NCBI GenBank assembly: GCA_016182965.1
Contig: JACPFM010000032.1
Location: forward strand, 1 to 64,000
DNA length: 64,000 bases
Reading direction: 5' to 3'
Source of the DNA: Deltaproteobacteria bacterium
GTDB lineage: Bacteria; Myxococcota_A; Polyangia; Polyangiales; JADJMO01
The notes beneath the pieces were generated by a model. It was not told where the DNA came from and made no database searches. It worked only from the letters and a program-made list of their open reading frames with translations. The position numbers and the translations under genes are program-made. How positions within the stretch are numbered: the first letter of the stretch is position 1; every line of letters begins with the position of its first letter. Positions 54,601 to 64,000 of the stretch are shown here, in pieces.

Positions 54601-56365
54601 CCGCCTCGCCGCGGACCGGCAGGGTGCGCGCCCCGCCGAAGGCGCTCGAGGCGCCGCCGAGGCCGTTGAAGAACACGCCGTGATCGCCGCCGAAGTACGC
54701 ACCCGCGGTCACCAGCACATCGGGCAGACCGTCGGCGTTGACGTCGAACAGATCGGTGAGGTCCTCGTCGAGCGAGTACGGCGGGCTGCCCGCCATCGTC
54801 TTCGGCCGCTCGTCGAAGCCTTCGTAGCCGGCAAGGTCCGGGACACCCGGTGCACCGGTCGACGTGTACGGCTCGACGTGCTGGTAGCCGAGCGTCATCG
54901 CCGGCAGGGTCGGGCAGCCGGTGACCGCTGGCAGTGCGCCACCAGAAGGCCACACGCTGGTGCTGGTCGACGGGTCGCCGCTCTTCTCGTCGGTCTCCAC
55001 CGGATTCGTCGCGCAGCGCCCCTCCATCTGCACCGACGTGAGCAGCGAGACGTGGTACTTCGCGTCGTACGTGAGGTGATACCGTCGCACCAGCTCGCGG
55101 GCGCCGCTGGCGACGAATGTCTTGCTCGTGACGTCGACGCCGACGAGGCGCAGCGTCTGGGCCGTGCGCCATCCGCGCCGGAAGCTGAACGTCGGATCCG
55201 GGCGCGCATCGTAGCGGAGGCGCGCGTGGTGCGCGTACGAGGAGAACGACGCGCCCACCGGATCGGCCGCCGGCGGCGTGTCGTAGACGTCGGTCAGGTA
55301 GCCAACGCCATCGACGACCACGTAGCGGTACGCGACGACGTTGACCGGTTTGCCGCTGAGGCGCTGCGCGTCATAGTGCCGCGTGAGGTTCCACCGGAAA
55401 ATCTTCGACGGGTTCGCCGGGTCCGTCTCGAGCCCACCCACGTAGCCCGAACCGTCGTCGGGCACGCCGAGCTCCATGGTCTCGCCGGACTTGCTCTGGA
55501 CCTTCCAGGTCTTGTGATCGGCCGACCAGAAGAACCTCAGGAACGAGCCCTCCACGCGCGGGCGGAAGTACTGCCACCCGCCGGCCCATTCGGGCATGAC
55601 TTCGCCCGCGGGCAGCGTCGCGCTGCACACTCGGCCGGAGGTCACCAGACAAATCGGGACGAGCTCCTGGCCCCCGTTGAAGACGAAGCGATCCTGCTGT
55701 GCCGTCCAGTCGGCGCCGTCGGTGTACGACGGCAACCCGCGGTCGGTCTGCCGCGCGATGAACGGCGCGCCGATCTCCCAGCCCACCCCTGCGACACCGT
55801 GGCCGCCGCTCGAGCTGTAGCTGAGCGACAACGACGGCTGCGCGCCGCCGCGCGCGCTCGGCAGCGCGAATGGGATCGAGAACGTGGCGATCCCGGTCGA
55901 GAGCTGGGCGGAGAAGCTCTCGCCCATGCCCTGGATCTTCCCGGTGCCTTGCGGGACCGTGATCGCTTGCGACGTTACGCCGGACTTGTCGGCACCGGTC
56001 GGGAGCCCCTTCACGTCGTCGAGCGCGCCGCTGCCTGTCAACGGCGGGGCGTTCGTGACGGGAGACGCGACGTCGTCGGGCTTTGGGGAAATGCCTGAGG
56101 GCTCGGCTGGGATGTTCGCTGTTGGCGCGCCACTGGGTGATGGCTCGATATCCTTGCCCGCCGCCGGTGCAACCTGCACCGGCGCGGGCGAGACCTCTTC
56201 GGGCGGTGCTTCGTCCGCCCTTGCCGAGCGCGGAAACGAAGCGGCGAGCGACCAGGAGAAGAGCGCGAGGGTGCCCGCGGCGACTGGCGCGCGGACCCGC
56301 CGCAGAGCGGCGGTCCAACGGGCGAGATCGACGCAATCGTCACCGCGGCGCGGATGGTGGCCCAT
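48680..56365 (-). CDS. Secreted TcB-TcC-like RHS/YD-repeat toxin protein
   Basis: 2561 residues from ATG 56365. A Sec signal ends near ARADE (residue 51) and a Pro-rich linker follows. From residue about 141 comes the SpvB/TcB N-domain (GKIQGMGESFSAQLSTGIA, GVAGVGWEIGAP). Six FG-GAP/VCBS calcium-loop repeats (DVNADGLPD, DVNGDGLVD, DMNGDGLPD, DVNGDGLDD and others, residues 535-880) are the TcB propeller that docks to TcA. Tc middle domains (YTYKDPVYDGLQREFRGFE), many YD repeats, and the RHS core (YFGFRYLSASLGRWASADPL, VDRYGL near 2250-2290) form the cocoon. The last 270 residues are variable: a hydrophobic stretch, an Ala/Pro linker and a toxin-like end (VGIDYDAGEYVVFDPTHP, EYHGHVRSWDQLDPAMQ). 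Toxin family not identified. Directly follows the TcA-like gene (15-base gap). Confidence 0.9.
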   Translation of the reverse strand: MGHHPRRGDDCVDLARWTAALRRVRAPVAAGTLALFSWSLAASFPRSARADEAPPEEVSPAPVQVAPAAGKDIEPSPSGAPTANIPAEPSGISPKPDDVASPVTNAPPLTGSGALDDVKGLPTGADKSGVTSQAITVPQGTGKIQGMGESFSAQLSTGIATFSIPFALPSARGGAQPSLSLSYSSSGGHGVAGVGWEIGAPFIARQTDRGLPSYTDGADWTAQQDRFVFNGGQELVPICLVTSGRVCSATLPAGEVMPEWAGGWQYFRPRVEGSFLRFFWSADHKTWKVQSKSGETMELGVPDDGSGYVGGLETDPANPSKIFRWNLTRHYDAQRLSGKPVNVVAYRYVVVDGVGYLTDVYDTPPAADPVGASFSSYAHHARLRYDARPDPTFSFRRGWRTAQTLRLVGVDVTSKTFVASGARELVRRYHLTYDAKYHVSLLTSVQMEGRCATNPVETDEKSGDPSTSTSVWPSGGALPAVTGCPTLPAMTLGYQHVEPYTSTGAPGVPDLAGYEGFDERPKTMAGSPPYSLDEDLTDLFDVNADGLPDVLVTAGAYFGGDHGVFFNGLGGASSAFGGARTLPVRGEAGLAGADSTTIKLSNLNVVAGDVDSNGFADLLHMPKVKTYGVYTPRLREAAKDGYEWEWFGRKVTTASALSPKIDFGKDAADIRLMDVNGDGLVDAVYSAGTELQTFFSLGRYPGGFGQFGSAKFASASTATISNDPVSRCVPWAGTPVRWSDSEIKIADMNGDGLPDIVKLQKGKIEYWPGRGDGTWGTGDPAACKAGTFSAGTSIVMTASPWFTDPSVGALRVDDVNGDGLDDLVQIRFTDVDVWLNVDGVAWTARHVITGTPASPSYLSRTRLVDVNGSGTRDVLWGDGLNYRYIDLLGGKRPWVLTKVENGLGKTTELEYATSTQLMLAAEAAGSAWKKKAPLVQHVVVKETIRDNLSVAGRPSGAYVTQYTYKDPVYDGLQREFRGFETTTVTRVGDENSPTAYTKSTFLLGECRPTTAAECQPEGAWMDHPREGLKGLPVVSETYDAAGVYLQTQHHTYTLRQLYTGRDGRGVMHAYESESNTFLYDNAPFTKSESARTVYDVAGVLATSTDKRDLPLHSFNGRVLVEASTTVDSFGNAVTSTAKGCTEGCSSADEVITTTTTPARPTGDTSGWLFRTVTSYVTGNASGEQRHRKDIEYDSFGNPTKTKAVLSGSIPLDRFHASADAGAGDGGTGDAGPAIADAPENASLNGTITLDEAQYDTFGNLTFAAGANGRCRSVEYDATYSDLATRETVYVGPATSYAFAGASFSCGNVLLVATADYDRGLELITVVTDVRDEKSKVDYDGFGRVVALYKPDPKRDPGDPSVASADPSIKIEYLLASPVSRLHTSVQDHDDGATATYREAWAFVDGLGRTVATLDEADIGAGDEGGWVVNGFTDYDAKGAPRRAFLARFYNGSPESFSLSTPTSTRYGRKRYDAFGRDLQSYGLDGQTTLFTAYHALSADAWDAADLTPGPHYGTPASERKDGHGRTVAVTERAHVGAAVEEREIRTEYLPTGEVSKITRVRAGTDPLVRWMKYDSLGRMVFNAEPNTTKNFNPDPAAFTGATSGPRMIGWRYVYNDAGDLVGTSDARGCGTNYAYDTAGRLVSEDYSPCLPHHPPYSAPDPLLSSGYEVFNRYDVADSDANAVKTAEPACVVNTDLYKGRLYSVSDRGAKTVTVYDGRGRVTCVGRQMAKPGVPADSLYDRYADRWYVQYAKFDRADRPVEESTGAKVSELLGGDDKSIVKTTYSARGSVKQVAGSYGTLVSSVVHDADGLTLSIGYADAAGTKTEWDYDDKRRLRSVQTYRLTAPSIWSTGAYSPSPTYGSGVPSTFQLVLENLDYSYDVVDNPVEIRDWRVASEWPAGAKPVTRKVEYDDLYRVTKVGYQYAAGDDTWVSPFAPENAGTATDPRLAKPSPHVAFDKRVLWQSFSYDWLGNTTKTDDDAHGFYDRSLGAIVNGTANAGPYQLKGASSSTGTRAGSLTAKYDDAGYLVSLAVQRGGPCLPTGAVCGQRFIYDWDEVGRLQRARRWDLASPGAATDVEPTGSPAVELRYQYNAADQRTLKTAVEQATGDTRHTAYVFASLELRRTTWSGTDYARGAYTEVPYLFAHGVRLARVAYEDSEVPNAALAVTAGKPRLHVFLELGDHLGSSSTVLDLASSELVEKSTYHAYGAAESDYRPGRWKAFREDHRFTGKEEDVEVGLQYFGFRYLSASLGRWASADPLATHMMVADPNLYSYVRGRLLGAVDRYGLDEDDKLTLRPWVKDFLSGAAKSTPIGAVLMRPGEGETRAGNVGKVVLFSALPLVGMGYGLAASGHGVVTGLVATKNAYAAGDTEGTLNAAGATAGNAVIFSFTLFGAAKLTLKAPTALAKPAGKPAAAPPPAAPAATVAPALKPATVPRAVGADVTFRYVGSSKHGNASYGTPMGVASPAPKNGQAALDLSIRFKETTDRRVGIDYDAGEYVVFDPTHPNVGPTDPKFGEYHGHVRSWDQLDPAMQAALQKAGMADKKGKILRGPSEKPSEGKK

Positions 56366-56380
56366 GGGTTGCCCCCGTCC

Positions 56381-59300
56381 TCACTTGGTCGTCGAGTTCT
56401 TGTCGATCCGGGACCAGTAGCGGTACTTCAGGATGATCTGGATGTCCTCGAGCCGGTCCCAGCGCAGCGCCGGATCGTCCCAGATCTTCAGCGAGTAGAT
56501 GCCGTCGAGCGGGCGGCCCCGGTACTCGCTCTTCTCGATCGCCGGCTGTGCCAGCAGACCTTGATCCGCCGAGCCGATGGGCAGCGTGATGAAACGCTCC
56601 GCCGCGAGCGCCTTGCCGTGCTCGATCGGGGCCACACCGAAGTTGAAGGTTCGGTAGGTGCCGTCCCAGTCGAGGATGCCAGCCTTCAGCGCGTTGTGGC
56701 GCAGGGTGTACTCGGTGTACCCGGTGCCATAGCAGCCGCTGGAGCTGGTCGAAGGACACGTGCGCACGCCGGTGCCCACGAGGTTCGTGGCGAGCGTGAT
56801 GTGGCGGAAGTTGAAGTTCCCTCGCGCCAGCTTCCCGGCAAGCCGCGAACCCGGCTCCGACAGGCGCCGCGTGTCGATGATCAGGTTCGGGACCAGCTCG
56901 TACGAGCAGGTGAAGCCCACGCACGTCCGTCGGAATGCGCTGCGAAGCTCGTCGGCTGATAGCGACTTGCACTTGCTGGTGACGCCATCGCGTGTCGCGT
57001 CGGTCGCAACGTACTCGGAGGGAAGACCGCCAGGCGCCGCGAGCTCGAGCTGCACGTTCGCGATCGCCACGCTGCCGTGAGCGCCCCCCGGTGTCGACGC
57101 AGAGAAAGCGACGTGATAGATGCCGCTCTCCGCCACCGAGAAGATCAGCGCTCTGCGCGGGCTCCAGAGCCCGGTGAGGTCCACCGACGCGTCGGGTCCA
57201 GCATCGGGCGACGGCGCGGTCGTCGGCTGATGCGGCAGCTTCGAATACGAGGCCTTCACCGCCCACGCCGGCGTGAACACCACCGCCGAGTATTCGACCG
57301 CGGCGCCGGCGTCCGAACCGCTGACCAGGATCTTGCCGTCCGACGTGCGCGCCTGGTCCCACCAGGACAACACGTACGTGCCCGGCTCGAGGAAGACCTC
57401 CTGCGAGACCATGTTCTTCGGCGCGGCCGACGCAGGATCACCCGCATCAGCATCGATGGCCGAGTCCTCGACGGCGCCGTCCGATGCGTCCGCTGCATCG
57501 GAGCCGTCGGTGCCGGCGTCGACCACCAGTGAGCCCGGATCGTAATCGAACAGCCAACTCACCCGGCCACGGCTTGCGTCGGGCGGGGGCGCGTTCACCG
57601 ATTCGGGATCGAGCCCGCCACCGGGCGTGACGCCCAGGCACTTGCTGGCCGGCGATTCACACGCGTGCAGTTGCCAGCGCGTCTCGGGGACGGCGGGATC
57701 GACGAGCCTCAGCTCGCGATTCATCTCGAGGCGGCCCGAGTAGTACAGGAGGTTGGATGCGGGCGCGATGCACACGCCCTCGGGCGCGAGGAGGTCGTCG
57801 CGTAGCGAGAGTACAGCGATGTCGTCCCCTTCGTGCGACGGGTACTCGACGTTGTAGTAATCGACGAAGTTGCCTAGCTTGGCAACGTAGTCGCCGATCC
57901 ACGCATCGGCGTACTCCTTCACCAGATCGTCGTCGCTCGCCGCATCGGCGCCCGCGTCGGGCAGGCCGCTCGCTGTCCTGAGGCGATCGTAGTTCACGCC
58001 ATTGAGCTCGCAGAGCTCTCCGGACCATACCGATGGAGGTGCCAGAGGCCCGACCGCCTCCGTGATGTCGCTGAGGGGTCTGCCAATGCGCTGCTCGATG
58101 GCGCGAAGCGCGAGGTAGCTGAGGTACTTGGCCTCGCGGAGCGCGTCGTCGTACCGTCGCTTCGTTGCGTCGTATTGCCTTCGCAGTACGGAATTGACCG
58201 GGAGCGTCACCGGCTTGCCGTCGGCATCCAGGTAGAAGTCCTTGCCGCTGGCGATCGCTGCCTTGTGCTTGGCCCTGGTGGCCAGCAGGTCCAGCTCCTC
58301 GCTCGACTTGTGGATGGCGTTCACGGCCTTCCGTGCATTTCCGAGCTGATCCTCCATCGCGGTCAGCTGCGTCAGCAGCACACCGTTCAGCCGCAAGACT
58401 ATCCCGGCGACCTCATTGTCGTGGAGCGCCGCTAGCGTGACCTTCTGCGCGCCCAGAAGTTCCAGCTGCTTCGCCATTGCCGCCATCGCTGCCGCATCGA
58501 GCCCGCCTGCAGCTCCGAAGCTAAATGTGTTTCGAACCATGTTCGCCGTGTCCGCGGCGGTCCTCAGTGCCGCCGCGATCACGCCAAACTGCTCGACAAC
58601 AAGTCGACGCTGCTCCATCTCCGCGGTTAGGTTCGCCTTCTGCAGATCGTTATGGGCTGTCTCGACTGCCAAGCCGGCGTCCTTGAGCGCCTTGGCCAGC
58701 GCGCGGCGCGCGTCCTTGAGCGCCTCGATTTGAATCCCGATATCGCTCAGCTTGCCGCCGTAGGTGCCCTTCTTCCCGCCGGTGACCTTCCCGCTGTAGA
58801 AGTCGCTGACCAAGCGCGCCGGCAGCTGCTCGAGGTAGAGCTCCGAGACCTGCGAGTCGATCGCCTCGTGCTGGGCGAGGACCCAGGCCGCGAGGGCCTT
58901 GAGATCGTCCGGCGAGGTAATGGTCGGCGGCTCGGTCAAAGGCGCTCCGCCGGTGTAGTTCGCCGACACGCACGCGAGCGTCAGCGCCTCCAGCATCGTA
59001 CTCGCCGCTCCGCACGGCGTGCACGGAGGCATCGAGTTGACGAATAGCGGGAGCCGGTCTGCGGGCGTGTACTCCGAGGGCTTCAGGAAGCCCGGGCTCG
59101 CCGGTCCGTTGAGCGGGTGCCTCCGGCAGACAGGCCAGCTGTTCTGGCTATCGTCCATCCACGCTTTGCCGTTCTGACGAATCTGCACCAGTAGACGAGC
59201 CGAGTCCGGGAAGTAGCTCATGCCACGCGCTGACACCTTGCTCGCCAGGTCGCGCGTCCATACGTCCATCTTCACCGCGCCGACCGAGTTGACGATGTCT

Positions 59301-62300
59301 TCGTCAGACCAGGCGCCTTTGCTAATTGGCACTCCGAACAGCTTGTCACACTTGAGCTCACGCATCCCTCCTGCGAGCGACTGCAAGATGCTCGGCGCGT
59401 CCCCGCCGGCAACGAACCTGCGGGAAAGGAACTTGTTGAGCGCCGCGAACTCGGACTTGAATGCACCGTTGGTCGCAAACGTGTGCATGTAGAACTTGTT
59501 GTCGACCCAGCCTGCGCCGCTACCGTAGACTTCGCTGAACCAGCTGGGGAGCTCGCGACCGAGGTCGACCGCCATCTCTGCCTCAGTCGGCAAGTCCTTC
59601 CCCGGAAGTGGCATGTCGGAGAAGCGGAAGTTGATCCGTCGAATCGGAGCAAGTGCTCGATCGGCAGGCATCAGACCGGTGCTCTCGAGCAAGCCCGCAT
59701 CCGTCGTGAGCATGTCGACCATTCCGAACATGCTGAAGCGGGTGAGAGGATAGGGCAGTCGTCCTGGCTCTGACGCCCAACCCGGCAGCCCTTTGTTCGC
59801 GACCGGGATGACGGTCGAGAACATGCCGCTGGGCACCGCGCCGGTGGCTGCACCCAAGAGCCACATCGCTCCCTCGACGCGCCACCGGATCAGCAGCAGC
59901 TCGCGCGCTGCCAACGAACCGGAGCCGTCCGTGACATCGCCGCACGTTCCAAGGTCGGTCGTGCAGTTCCGGAAGCTCCTCTCGAACAGGAGCCGCTCTC
60001 GCTTGTGCGCTGTGTCGCAGCCAGATCCCCCGGCAGCCGGGTAGCAGCCTGGCCACAGTCCCGAACTCGGCCTCGACGACATCAATCCCACGCCGCCGGC
60101 GCTCACGCTCCAGTGCGCCTCCGAGTCGACGGCGAGGCGCAGCCCCGAGGCCGCGGCGGTCAACTTCGCCGGGGTCGCAAACGAGTCCACCAGCGCGTTG
60201 GCGACGTACTTGTCTTGGAACGACACCGCGAGCGAGTTGCGTGCCGCGAGCACGGTGTCGCAGTAGGCACCCGGCAGCGGCGCCCGCGGCGGATCGACCA
60301 GGCCGAGGAACCCGACCGTGAACGTGGAGCGCGCGCAGATCGGGTGCTTTGCGCCACTCTCTGGACAGAGCTTGCTCTTCGCATAAGCCACTCGCTCGGG
60401 ATCCGTCGTGACGCCAGCCGGCGGGTGCGAGAGGAAGACGATGTCCGTTTTCTTCTCGTGCAGGCAGCTCTCCAACGTGCCGTCGTCGCCCTTGGTCACG
60501 ACCTCACCGCTGGAGTCGACCGAGAGCTTCTCCAACGCGGTGATGTCGCCGCAGATGTCGGCGAGCTCCTCGCCTGCCGACTCGCGCCGCAGCTCGCGCC
60601 GTTCGCCGATGTTGATCAGTTGTGTGCCCAGGCCATCCGCGCGCTCGGCCGCCTGTTTCGCGAGCGTCAGGTAGTGCTTCCACGAGCTCTCGTACTGGTC
60701 GCCGTCCGAAGTCAGCTCGTTCTCGAGAGGGACGAACAGGCCGCGCGGCACGCCGTCGGTGCAGTAGCTCGGGCCCATCGAGGACATCGCCTCGCCAACC
60801 CCCGGAATCGAGTCCTTGGTCGAGTGATGGCCAAACGCGGCGCCGAGGAGCTCGCGCTGCATGTTGCTGACGACGGCGCTGCTGCTTCGGTTCGGGCCCG
60901 ATCGCGTGGCGAGCGTCGCCAGAATCACGCCTTTGGTCCCAGGTTTCGTCGGGTCGTGTTTCAGGATCAGGTACAGGTGCTCGGGTGCAGTCCACCCGGT
61001 GTGGAAGTAGGGTTGGAATTGCGGCGGCCGGGCGCCGCCAGCAAACGAGAACTCGAGCGTCGTGAAGCTCCCGCCAAAGCCCTTCTCCAGCCGGTGTGCC
61101 AGCGAGCCGTAGGACGGTGAAACCGCCGTCGGGTGCATCGCGTAGCTCGCCTCGAAGTCCTCGGGGCAGTCTGCGCGGAGGCGAGCAGCACATTCCGCCA
61201 CCCAGGCGGGACCGAAGACCAGCATCAGCTCGTCGGTCAGCACCGCAGGAGCCACGACTGTCGGATCGAATCCGAGGTCCTTGTCTCGCAGCCCGGCGAG
61301 CGTCAGCCGGAAGTGGGTCGCATACCACTCGTAGTCCGGGTCGTCGGAAGTGAGGAAGACGCGACCCGGGCCGGCCCAGGCCTGGAGCTCCGCGATCGCG
61401 CCGCGCGCGATGACCTGTACGGGGTCCTCCGACGAGGACCACCTCGACTCGAACTCGGCGTCGAGTGCCGTAAGGCGGCGCGCGAAGCTCTGGCCGACGG
61501 AGAAGACGTCCTGGAACTCGAGGAGGCGGTAACGCTGTGCCGCGGAGAAGTAGGACGGCCAGTCGCCGGGGCCGCCCAGGGTGGGATACCCGACGTCGAC
61601 GGCCATGACCTCGCCGCCGACCTCGTTGCACTGGCTGTTCTCGAGGACGCCGCCGATGCGCGCCATGATGTCCGTGGCCATGCGCGATCGATCGATGCCG
61701 TCCTTGACGACGAGCGCGCCTGACGGCAGCGTCGGAGACCGGTAAGGGGCCGCTGGCAGCGCCGGGTGCGGCGCAGGATAGGCGGGGGCAGCATTCGTCG
61801 TCAGCGAGTAGGAGCGCGCGTTGTACCGGAACGCGAAGCGAAGGTCTTCCGCGGCGACCGACTCGATCTTGCGCGCGATCGCCGCGCCCGCGGAACCCAT
61901 CGGCGCGCTGCCCACGCCGAAGTTCGTGAAGGCGATGGACTCCACCGCCTGGGCCTTCACGAGCGCGGCCAGCGTCGGGCCGCTCGAGCTCTGGATCGTC
62001 GAGTCATCGAGCACGATCCCGCTACCGGCAACGAGCCTCACCGCTTCGGCTTGCGCGTTCGTCTGGATGGACGTGTCCGCGACGCGTGCGGCGCGATCCT
62101 CGCCGTAGAAGTATCGCAGCGCATCGATCGAGGACCCGCCGCCGCAGAAGGGCTCGGGAACATCGGGACCGAGCTCGATGCGGCCGACGAGTGTCTTCGC
62201 GACGTGCGCGAGCGAGTTGAAGGGCCCGTTCTCGGCGTCCTCCTCGCCCCAGGCGATACGATTGCCGCGCAGCGGGTCCATGGCCCACCCACGGCGCTTC

Positions 62301-63322
62301 TCGGCGCCGGCGAGATCCGCGAACGTGGACTCGCGAACAAGGTCGTGCAGCAACCGGCCGGCGGCGCGCAACACGTGCGCCTCGAACCGCAGGCGCTCCC
62401 GCGAGATCTCCGGGACGAGCCCCTCCTCCAATGCGAAGTTGGACGGGGGGTAGAGGGGCCGCGGCGCCGGCGTCGTCGACGCGTCGGCCCCGAAAATCAA
62501 CGGAGAGACCGTGGCGCCGCGTGCCCAGGCAGGGTTTTGTATCGCATCGAGGTAGTACTTCGTGCAGGTCCGATCCCCGACCGCTCCTGATGCCGCCAGG
62601 GGCGAAGGATCGAGGCGAGCGATTTGCGCGAGCACGTGGATGGCGAGATCACGCGCGATGAACCGATCCTTCGCCGCCTGCGGCGGAATCGTCCATGGAA
62701 GGCTCGGCAAGGGCGGGGGCAAGGCGACGGCGTTCCCGTCGGCGTTCTTGTTCGGCCACGTGATCGGGCCCACCGCGTCGGCGATTTCCTTCAGTTTGTC
62801 CGCGGTACACAGCAGGGTCTCTTCATTTTGCAGCAGCTTGTCGCAGCTGCTCGGCGGCTGCGCAAACGTGAACCACGACAACGACTGACTCCACGGCGGC
62901 AGCACCGACGCCTGCATCTCGTGCGAGCACTGCGCAAACGCTCCGCCGAGCAGGCCCCAGGCCTGCACCGTGTCGAGCTGGCCCTCCCCTGTGGTCACTC
63001 CGCCATCGGCGGTCTCGACCCACGCTTTCTTCGACGGCGATGATCCGTTCGCCGGAGGCTTCGTGGGGCCGGGCGGCTTAGCGGGCCGCGCGCCGATGAG
63101 CGGACCGAAGTCGAACCGCTTCGTTCCCTCACCGGTGCCAGCGTAGACATGGATGGACCATTCCGTCTCGTGCTTCGCCCAGGTGGGCTCCTGCGTTTCG
63201 TCTGTCTTCGTGCAGGTGCAGGATGACGAGGCTGCGACGAGGGCCGTGGACAACGCCGCGAGGGCGAGCCGCGAGGTCCAGCGCGAGGTACCGTTGATTC
63301 GTGCGTTCGTATTCATCTTCAT
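56381..63322 (-). CDS. Giant lipoprotein resembling Tc-toxin A component (TcA)
   Basis: 2313 residues from ATG 63322 with GAGGG upstream; TcA proteins are about 2400-2500. A lipoprotein signal ([15 protein letters not shown], Cys35) replaces the usual absence of a leader. The long N-terminal part is unfamiliar and Cys-containing. A helical, coiled-coil-like section (about 1515-1740: [37 protein letters not shown]) fits the TcA pore/linker region. Near 1930-1965 is an Asp/Ala-rich insert. The last 200 residues ([58 protein letters not shown]) closely follow the TcB-binding C-terminus of TcA (NDSGLF, RYLPFEG, DYDTISDVILHIRY pattern from memory). Operon with the TcB-TcC-like gene. Confidence 0.7.
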
Positions 63323-63335
63323 GTCCCTCGGGCGC

Positions 63336-64000
63336 TCATGGGCACTTCGCGACGGAGGCGAGGACTTCCTCTATGACGACGTCGCCACCAGCCGCGAGCG
63401 GGTCAGTGGTCCCGGCGACGAGGAACAGGTCGCTGCCGTAGTACGGGCCGGAGCCGGTCGTGAGCACGGCGCAGGTATTCGTTGACGTGTAGCACTTGCC
63501 GTAGCTCAGGTACCAATCGGGTGGCACGGTCACCCGCACGTATTGGCCTGGATCGGTCTGCACCTCCAAACTGACCACATATGCGAACTTCTTCTCGACT
63601 CCGCCGCACATCGTGACGCAGTTCGGGTCCCATCCCGGCTTGTCGGGCAGCCGGACGACGATGCGATCGCGCGGTCCGCGAAGGCTGGTTCGATACCATG
63701 CTGTTGTGCCGCAATCGACGAGCGCACACTCCGGAGACGGGCCTCCGCAAGTCGTGCTGCAGTTGATGTCCAGCTTCGCGCAGTCTCCAGTATCGACGGC
63801 AACGTCGGGTGTCGTCTCAGACGCTGTATCTTTTGGCGTCACGACATCGGGCGAGGTCGTCGTGTCCTCCGGTGTGCGGGTGTCCGACACCAAGGTGTCC
63901 TCGACCGCCGGCCCCGAGTCGGTCGCGTCGACGCGGCTGGCATCACTCTCGACCGGCGTGGGCACGCAGACGCCGTCGACGAGCTCGGTGCCGGGCCCGC
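63336..64000 (-). CDS. Cys-containing lipoprotein-like protein (5' end off window)
   Basis: The frame is open to the right edge, beginning at [15 protein letters not shown], a phrase common just after the leader of Myxococcota lipoproteins, so the N-terminus lies outside. An Asp/Thr/Pro-rich linker follows (about the first 75 residues), then a folded part with eight or more Cys ([32 protein letters not shown]) suggesting disulfides, and an Ile/Val-rich end. No family recognised. It ends 13 bases before the TcA-like lipoprotein start, so it is the first seen gene of the Tc operon and could be an accessory surface protein. Confidence 0.75.

Noticed and set aside
50423..56098. A 1891-codon open frame on the plus strand opposite the RHS gene
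   Set aside because: Arg/Val-rich translation with no motifs; it is a high-G+C shadow of the minus-strand RHS coding sequence, which has clear SpvB, FG-GAP and YD motifs.

Overview
The window is very G+C-rich DNA. It is dense in secreted lipoproteins with Asp/Ala-rich linkers and carries NtrC-type regulation, a DUF4388 protein, a probable TIGR02265/DUF2378-type protein and long GTG-started genes in overlapping operons. This points to a predatory or social soil bacterium of the Myxococcota, probably order Polyangiales; that is inference from gene content, since no rRNA or marker gene is present. I saw no tRNA, rRNA, CRISPR array or insertion sequence, and no gene-free stretch longer than about 220 bases.

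Layout. Bases 1-7.4 kb hold envelope lipoproteins and beta-barrel-like proteins (the first runs off the left edge), a tyrosine-phosphatase-like lipoprotein and a large AsmA/TamB-like protein. Bases 7.4-14.1 kb form a minus-strand run: an unrecognised lipoprotein, an inactive-looking M16 peptidase homologue, HisC, a soluble histidine kinase and an NtrC-family response regulator, linked by overlaps. Bases 14.1-22.2 kb hold a MurE-like ligase lacking its first domain, an Rpn-type nuclease, a DUF4388 protein, an XRE regulator and a PepP-like aminopeptidase. Bases 22.3-29 kb are a membrane/VWA (BatA-like) group with small lipoproteins. Bases 29-33.3 kb hold an MpaB/Lcp-like oxygenase and argC overlapping an argJ-argB fusion. 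Bases 33.4-41.5 kb hold an esterase lipoprotein, a beta-barrel-like protein, a PAP2 phosphatase, an aldehyde dehydrogenase with a clear terminator, a GT-C glycosyltransferase and a beta-propeller protein. Bases 41.6-48.3 kb hold two frame-disrupted genes, an alpha/beta hydrolase and a probable nitrosative-stress unit: a TetR regulator fused to two DUF2249 domains, a heme-copper-oxidase/NnrS-like membrane protein and a divergent hemerythrin, with an 18-bp palindromic operator between regulator and hemerythrin.

The right-hand 15.6 kb (48.36-64 kb) is the most remarkable part. It is a minus-strand operon of a lipoprotein (cut by the right edge), a 2313-residue lipoprotein whose C-terminus resembles the TcB-binding end of Tc-toxin TcA proteins, a 2561-residue secreted SpvB/FG-GAP/Tc-mid/RHS protein equivalent to fused TcB-TcC with a variable C-terminal toxin-like tip, and a 108-residue protein overlapping the toxin stop by ATGA, placed like an immunity protein. 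I read this as a lipid-anchored Tc-toxin-like system with its own immunity gene. The toxin tip and putative immunity gene are visibly poorer in G+C than the surrounding DNA.

A second notable point is the ArgJ-ArgB fusion. Its kinase domain has lost all three catalytic residues but keeps the arginine-binding signatures, suggesting a built-in arginine sensor on ArgJ.
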